A DNA stretch of 9,337 nucleotides from Flavobacteriaceae bacterium. GTDB lineage: Bacteria; Bacteroidota; Bacteroidia; Flavobacteriales; Flavobacteriaceae. Positions 5,126 to 9,337 of this stretch are shown piece after piece (the stretch's first letter is position 1; the number at the start of each line of letters is the position of its first letter). Under the pieces are notes generated by a model that worked only from the letters and a program-made list of their open reading frames with translations, ran no database searches and was not told the origin of the DNA. The position numbers and the translations under genes were made by a program. The stretch lies in assembly GCA_021647405.1 (NCBI GenBank), contig JAKIUU010000048.1:1-9337 (forward strand), given 5' to 3'.

Positions 5126-7114
5126 ATGCCTTTTAAACTCGTTTCAGATTTCAAACCTACTGGTGACCAGCCCGAAGCCATTTCTGCTTTAGTAAAAGCC
5201 CTAACAAAAGGCGAAAAATATCAAAATTTATTAGGCGTAACAGGATCAGGTAAAACTTTTACCGTGGCCAATGTTATTGAAAAAGTACAGCGTCCCACTT
5301 TGGTTTTGGCTCACAATAAAACTTTGGCTGCACAATTGTATGCCGAGTTTAAAGCTTTTTTTCCCAACAATGCCGTAGAATATTTTGTGTCGTATTATGA
5401 TTATTATCAGCCTGAGGCTTATATCCCCACGTCCAATACTTATATTGAAAAAGATTTGTCTATAAATGAGGATATTGAGCGCTTGCGCATCAGCGCTTCA
5501 TCGGCTTTATTGTCTGGCAGACGCGACATTATTGTGGTAGCCTCGGTAAGTTGTTTATACGGTATTGGCAATCCTGTTGAGTTTAAAAAAAATATTATTG
5601 AAATTAAAGTGGGGCAAAATTTAAGCCGTACCAAATTTCTACAAAAATTGGTAGCCAGTTTGTACGCCCGTACCGAAACAGATGTAAAAAGTGGTACTTT
5701 TAAAGTAAAAGGCGATGTAATTACTATTTATCCATCTTATGGCGATAATGGGTACCGCGTTCATTTTTTTGGCGATGAAATAGAAGAAATAGAAAGTTTT
5801 AATATTGCCGAAGGAACTTTTATTGAAGGCTTTGAAAACTTGAGTATTTATCCTGCCAATTTATTTGTCACCTCGCAAGATGTGCTCAATAATGCCATAG
5901 AAGACATTCAGGATGAATTGTTATTACAAGTCAATTATTTTAAAGAAATAGGCAAACATTTAGAAGCCAAACGTCTTAAAGAACGCACCGAATTTGATCT
6001 TGAAATGATTAAAGAATTGGGGTATTGTTCGGGTATCGAAAATTATTCGCGCTTTTTAGATGGCCGAAAACCCGGTACACGCCCTTTCTGTTTGTTAGAT
6101 TATTTTCCTAAAGATTATTTAATGATTATCGACGAAAGTCATGTTACCATTCCACAAACCCATGCCATGTATGGCGGCGATAGGTCTCGGAAAGAAAACC
6201 TCGTAAGTTACGGATTTAGATTGCCTGCGGCGATGGATAATAGGCCTTTAAAATTTGAAGAACTAGAAGCCATTCAAAATCAGGTTATTTATGTGAGTGC
6301 CACTCCTGCCGATTACGAATTGCAAAAAACAGAAGGCGTATTTGTAGAGCAACTCATTCGCCCCACAGGGCTTTTAGACCCTCAAATTGATGTGCGTCCC
6401 AGTTTGAATCAGATGGATGATTTGATTGAAGAAATTCAAGTACGTGTTGAAAAAGACGAACGTGTTTTGGTTACCACACTGACAAAACGCATGGCCGAAG
6501 AATTGGCAAAATACTTAACACGCATTCAGATTCGCTGTCGCTATATCCATTCTGATGTCGACACTTTAGAGCGCGTAGAAATCATGCAAGATTTGCGCAA
6601 GGGTCTTTTTGATGTGCTTATTGGCGTCAATCTTTTACGCGAAGGCTTGGATTTACCCGAAGTGTCTTTGGTGGCTATTTTAGATGCCGACAAAGAAGGT
6701 TTTTTACGCTCGCACCGTTCGCTTACGCAAACCATTGGTAGGGCAGCGCGTCATATTAATGGCCGTGCTATTATGTATGCCGATAAAGTTACCAAGAGCA
6801 TACAGCTAACCATTGATGAGACCAACCGAAGGCGTGAAAGACAAATGGCTTATAACAAAGCCAACAACATTACGCCTACCCAAATTAGAAAAGCCATATC
6901 GAACGATTTAACCAAATCTAACATCTCTTCTTTTCATTATGATGCTGCCGCACAAAAAGCAGCTGAGAAAGAATTTCAATACCTTTCAAAACCAGAAATA
7001 GATAAGCGCATACGCCACAAACGAAAATTGATGGAAACCGCCGCTAAAGCTTTAGATTTTATTGCTGCCGCACAAATACGTGATGATATTAAGGTGCTTA
7101 AAGCATTGCTTTAA
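5126..7114 (+). CDS. uvrB: UvrABC excision nuclease subunit B
   Basis: UvrB is the cytoplasmic damage-verification helicase of nucleotide excision repair. It is loaded by UvrA, clamps the damaged strand and recruits UvrC for incision. The 662-residue protein is close to the E. coli length (673) and complete. Seen in order: Walker A GVTGSGKT (37-44), the DNA-clamping beta-hairpin region YYDYYQPEAYIP (90-101), the UvrA-interacting domain (about 150-250), the DESH box (336-339), helicase motifs VNLLREGLDLPEVS (501-514) and QTIGRAAR (535-542), and the C-terminal UVR motif (about 622-658) that binds UvrC. The start MPFKLVSDFKPTGDQPEAI matches the family start. The gene is transcribed alone. uvrA and uvrC are not in the window, which is usual because these genes are normally scattered. 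SOS control by LexA is known in E. coli; nothing here resembles the E. coli LexA box. Confidence 0.98.
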   Translation: MPFKLVSDFKPTGDQPEAISALVKALTKGEKYQNLLGVTGSGKTFTVANVIEKVQRPTLVLAHNKTLAAQLYAEFKAFFPNNAVEYFVSYYDYYQPEAYIPTSNTYIEKDLSINEDIERLRISASSALLSGRRDIIVVASVSCLYGIGNPVEFKKNIIEIKVGQNLSRTKFLQKLVASLYARTETDVKSGTFKVKGDVITIYPSYGDNGYRVHFFGDEIEEIESFNIAEGTFIEGFENLSIYPANLFVTSQDVLNNAIEDIQDELLLQVNYFKEIGKHLEAKRLKERTEFDLEMIKELGYCSGIENYSRFLDGRKPGTRPFCLLDYFPKDYLMIIDESHVTIPQTHAMYGGDRSRKENLVSYGFRLPAAMDNRPLKFEELEAIQNQVIYVSATPADYELQKTEGVFVEQLIRPTGLLDPQIDVRPSLNQMDDLIEEIQVRVEKDERVLVTTLTKRMAEELAKYLTRIQIRCRYIHSDVDTLERVEIMQDLRKGLFDVLIGVNLLREGLDLPEVSLVAILDADKEGFLRSHRSLTQTIGRAARHINGRAIMYADKVTKSIQLTIDETNRRRERQMAYNKANNITPTQIRKAISNDLTKSNISSFHYDAAAQKAAEKEFQYLSKPEIDKRIRHKRKLMETAAKALDFIAAAQIRDDIKVLKALL

Positions 7115-7159
7115 AACGCCTTATTTAGGATAATAATGGAATTGTAACGATTATTCTGG

Positions 7160-8245
7160 TCAGCAGCCTATTGCTTTTAGAATTTCGGCATAAATGGTTT
7201 TACCAACCGCATCGCCATAAAGGGGCACTTGAAAGCTGCTTTCTTTGTCTTTAAAATAGGCATAGGCTTTAATTATTTTTTGAAAATCACTACCTACTAT
7301 CTTAGCAAAATCGTTTTCTACAAGCTCAACCCACTCGGTTTCTTCTCTGGCAATAACACAGAATTTCTTATTAAAAAAGGCTTCTTTTTGTAGCCCACCA
7401 CTATCGGTTACAACCATCATACAGTTTTGTAACAGCGCCAGCATATCAAAATAACCCACAGGGTCTATCATTATAACCTGTGTTTTTATTTGGTGTTTTT
7501 CAAGGCATATTTTTGTTCTGGGATGGATGGGTAAAATAACCTGACAACTCTTTGAAATTTCGTCTAAAGCTTTAAAAATGTTTTTTAAGTTTCCTACAGT
7601 ATCTGTATTTTCTGGCCTGTGAATTGTTGCCAAAACAAAATCGCCTGAAGCCAACTGGTTTTGTTGTAAAACTGTGGCTTTTTTAGCAACCATGGTACTG
7701 TAAAATGCAACAGCTTCTTTCATGATATCGCCCGTTAGCACATAATTAATATCCATACGCTCAAAGCCTTCCTTTTTTAGATTATCCATGGCTTTTTGAG
7801 TGGGACACAACAATAAATCGGCTATTCTGTCAGTAATAATTCTGTTAATTTCTTCGGGCATTTTCATATTAAAAGAACGCAAACCCGCTTCAATATGTAT
7901 GACTTTTATATGCAATTTTTTGGCGGCCAAAGCACCCGCCAAAGTTGAATTGGTATCGCCATACACCACAACAGCATCGGGGTTTTCTACCTGCAAAATA
8001 GCTTCTATTTTTTCGAGCATTTGACCCGTCATAGCGCCATGACTCAATCCGTTAATGTTTAAATTATACTTGGGTTTTGGTATCTGCATATCCTCAAAAA
8101 AAACGGCACTCATATTGGCATCGTAATGCTGACCCGTATGCACAATCACTTCTTCAAACTCTTGCTTTTCTGTAATTATTCTACTCAAAACAGCGGCTTT
8201 TACAAATTGCGGTCGTGCGCCTAAAATGCTAAGAATTTTTTTCAT
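7160..8245 (-). CDS. wecB: UDP-N-acetylglucosamine 2-epimerase, non-hydrolysing
   Basis: WecB interconverts UDP-GlcNAc and UDP-ManNAc in the cytoplasm, supplying ManNAc or its derivatives for surface polysaccharides. The 361-residue protein has the normal length. Visible motifs are GARPQFVKAA (9-18), HTGQHYD (36-42), YGDTNSTLAGALAA (95-108), HIEAGLRS (117-124), MPEEINR (129-135), ATIHRPENTD (206-215), IHPRT (240-244), TDSGGLQKEAF (280-290) and REETEW (300-305). Asp97, Glu119, Glu131/132 and His209 fall where the catalytic residues of E. coli WecB lie, so activity is expected. The hydrolysing NeuC-type relative is a less likely alternative. The ATG follows the stop of the upstream glycosyltransferase by 6 nt, so the two are surely co-transcribed and probably translationally coupled. 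It is tail-to-tail with uvrB, 45 bp apart. Confidence 0.95.
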   Translation of the reverse strand: MKKILSILGARPQFVKAAVLSRIITEKQEFEEVIVHTGQHYDANMSAVFFEDMQIPKPKYNLNINGLSHGAMTGQMLEKIEAILQVENPDAVVVYGDTNSTLAGALAAKKLHIKVIHIEAGLRSFNMKMPEEINRIITDRIADLLLCPTQKAMDNLKKEGFERMDINYVLTGDIMKEAVAFYSTMVAKKATVLQQNQLASGDFVLATIHRPENTDTVGNLKNIFKALDEISKSCQVILPIHPRTKICLEKHQIKTQVIMIDPVGYFDMLALLQNCMMVVTDSGGLQKEAFFNKKFCVIAREETEWVELVENDFAKIVGSDFQKIIKAYAYFKDKESSFQVPLYGDAVGKTIYAEILKAIGC

Positions 8246-8251
8246 CTCTCA

Positions 8252-9337
8252 TTATACTTTTTGTATTAATTCTGCTATCTTTTTAGTGATGGTTTTGACA
8301 TGATACGCTTCTAAATGTTCCGTCTCAGAAACCAATTTGCCATTTTTATAGGCTTCAAAATAAGTAAATAAAATTGATTTAAGACCTTGTTTATCACCAA
8401 ATCCCACAATTTTACCCGCATTTGTTTTGGTAATTATTTGAGCCAAATCGCCGTCAACTGGGCCAATGGCCAATACAGGACGTTTGGCCTGTAAATATTC
8501 AAATATTTTTCCAGTAACAATGCCTTTTGCACTGGGTACATTATTGACAGGCAAAAAAAGTACTTGTGCCGATTGCTGAAAGGCTGCTACTTTATCGTGC
8601 GACACATATTCAATAAAAGCAACATGATGGGTCAAATTATATTTTAAAACGCTTTGGCTAACTTCGGCCGATACTTTACCAATTAATTTAACCCGCACAG
8701 CATTTTTAAAATCTGTATTTTCATCAATCAGTTCACGTAAAGCTTGCCAAAAAATAGGGGCATTTCTATCGGCGTTAAGCAAACCAATATGTGTAATTGT
8801 AAATGCCGTATCTAAAGCTATTTCCTGCTTTTTGGTTGGGCTGTCAAATCCGTTACTCACCACAAAAATATTTTTATTAAACGGGGTATAAAAATCTTTC
8901 ATGGTACTGCTAACCACCAAAATATTGTCGGCATATTTTACAACTTCCTTTTCAAGTTTATGGTGTTTTTGCAGAGCGCGTTTGCCAAATGGCAGTTTGT
9001 GAAAATAGTCAATTTGTGTCCAAGGATCTCTAAAATCGGCTATCCATTTTATATTTAATTGCTTTTTTAATGCTTGTCCGATAAGATGTAAACTATGGGG
9101 AGGTCCAGAAGTTATAACGGTATCAATTTTATGTTCTAACAGGTATTTTTTAAGATATTTTACCGATGGTTTAATCCAAAATTTACGTGCATCTGGAATA
9201 AAATAATTGGCACGAATATAATTTACAACTTTTGATTTAAACGATTTTGATTGCTCTAGAAACCCCGAACTGGTTTGTTGCGCACTTTTTCCCGAAAGGA
9301 AAGAAGCCAAATTATAAGGTTCCCAAATAGGCTGACG
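8252..9337 (-). CDS. GT4-type glycosyltransferase, 5' end cut by the window edge
   Basis: This is a cytoplasmic glycosyltransferase, probably retaining GT-B fold, that moves a sugar from a nucleotide donor to a glycan or lipid carrier. The reading frame stays open to the last base of the window, giving 361 residues that begin RQPIWEPYN. Related flavobacterial proteins are somewhat longer, so the N-terminus lies to the right. Seen: VITSGPPHSLH and IADFRDPW (the latter at about 9020-9037) in the N-terminal Rossmann half, a VVSNGFD linker, and the GKIFEYLQAKRPVLAIGP donor-binding block (about 8455-8520) near the C-terminus, typical of GT4. An in-frame TTG at 9308-9310 could be mistaken for the start, but conserved-looking sequence continues upstream of it. 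Donor and acceptor cannot be told. With wecB directly downstream, a polysaccharide operon is the likely setting. Confidence 0.85.
   Translation of the reverse strand, partial: RQPIWEPYNLASFLSGKSAQQTSSGFLEQSKSFKSKVVNYIRANYFIPDARKFWIKPSVKYLKKYLLEHKIDTVITSGPPHSLHLIGQALKKQLNIKWIADFRDPWTQIDYFHKLPFGKRALQKHHKLEKEVVKYADNILVVSSTMKDFYTPFNKNIFVVSNGFDSPTKKQEIALDTAFTITHIGLLNADRNAPIFWQALRELIDENTDFKNAVRVKLIGKVSAEVSQSVLKYNLTHHVAFIEYVSHDKVAAFQQSAQVLFLPVNNVPSAKGIVTGKIFEYLQAKRPVLAIGPVDGDLAQIITKTNAGKIVGFGDKQGLKSILFTYFEAYKNGKLVSETEHLEAYHVKTITKKIAELIQKV

Noticed and set aside
7132..7155. AATAAT/ATTATT pair between uvrB and wecB as a shared terminator
   Set aside because: The stem has only six A-T pairs around a 12-nt loop, with no T run. 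It is too weak to call, although some terminator is expected in this 45-bp gap.
9308..9310. TTG as the start codon of the glycosyltransferase
   Set aside because: The frame continues without a stop to the window edge and the upstream residues (RQPIWEPYN) look like part of the protein family, so the gene is simply cut by the window.
1..9337. A new defence, mobile or secretion system
   Set aside because: All but one of the genes belong to well-known families, there is no clustering of defence or mobility genes, no array of direct repeats, and no clear break in base composition. The single unknown membrane protein stands alone.

Overview
The window looks like chromosomal DNA of a Bacteroidota bacterium, most likely from the family Flavobacteriaceae. 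The evidence is a low-GC base composition, start codons with no clear Shine-Dalgarno sequence, TAnnTTTG-type -7 promoter boxes, a flavobacterial-style palindromic intergenic repeat, and protein types typical of the family. Most of the window is ordinary chromosome. No phage, insertion sequence, CRISPR array, tRNA or rRNA is visible, and I do not see an obvious new multi-gene system. The less ordinary signals are small: inverted repeats and one unrecognised membrane protein.

Layout. Positions 1-369 hold no gene. They contain a likely intrinsic terminator for a gene to the left, several AT-rich dyads and a candidate promoter. A plus-strand group follows: an AGCS-family alanine/glycine:cation symporter (370-1959), a membrane-anchored protein with three ComEA-like helix-hairpin-helix units (1997-2857), and an acyl-CoA dehydrogenase (3049-4188) preceded by a palindromic repeat (2912-2968). 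A minus-strand integral membrane protein of unknown function (4207-4968) converges on the dehydrogenase and diverges from uvrB (5126-7114, plus), the damage-recognition helicase of nucleotide excision repair. Converging on uvrB is a minus-strand pair: a glycosyltransferase (8252 to beyond the right edge) followed by wecB (7160-8245), with only 6 nt between them. This pair is probably the distal end of a surface-polysaccharide operon that continues to the right of the window.

How the genes relate. The symporter and helix-hairpin-helix genes are 37 nt apart and could share a transcript, but a 13-bp perfect inverted repeat inside the first 20 codons of the second gene could separate or modulate them. 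The dehydrogenase, the unknown membrane protein and uvrB appear to be independent units. WecB would supply UDP-ManNAc, and the glycosyltransferase would add a sugar to a growing glycan. The uvrB/wecB junction marks a change from scattered housekeeping genes to a glycan locus.
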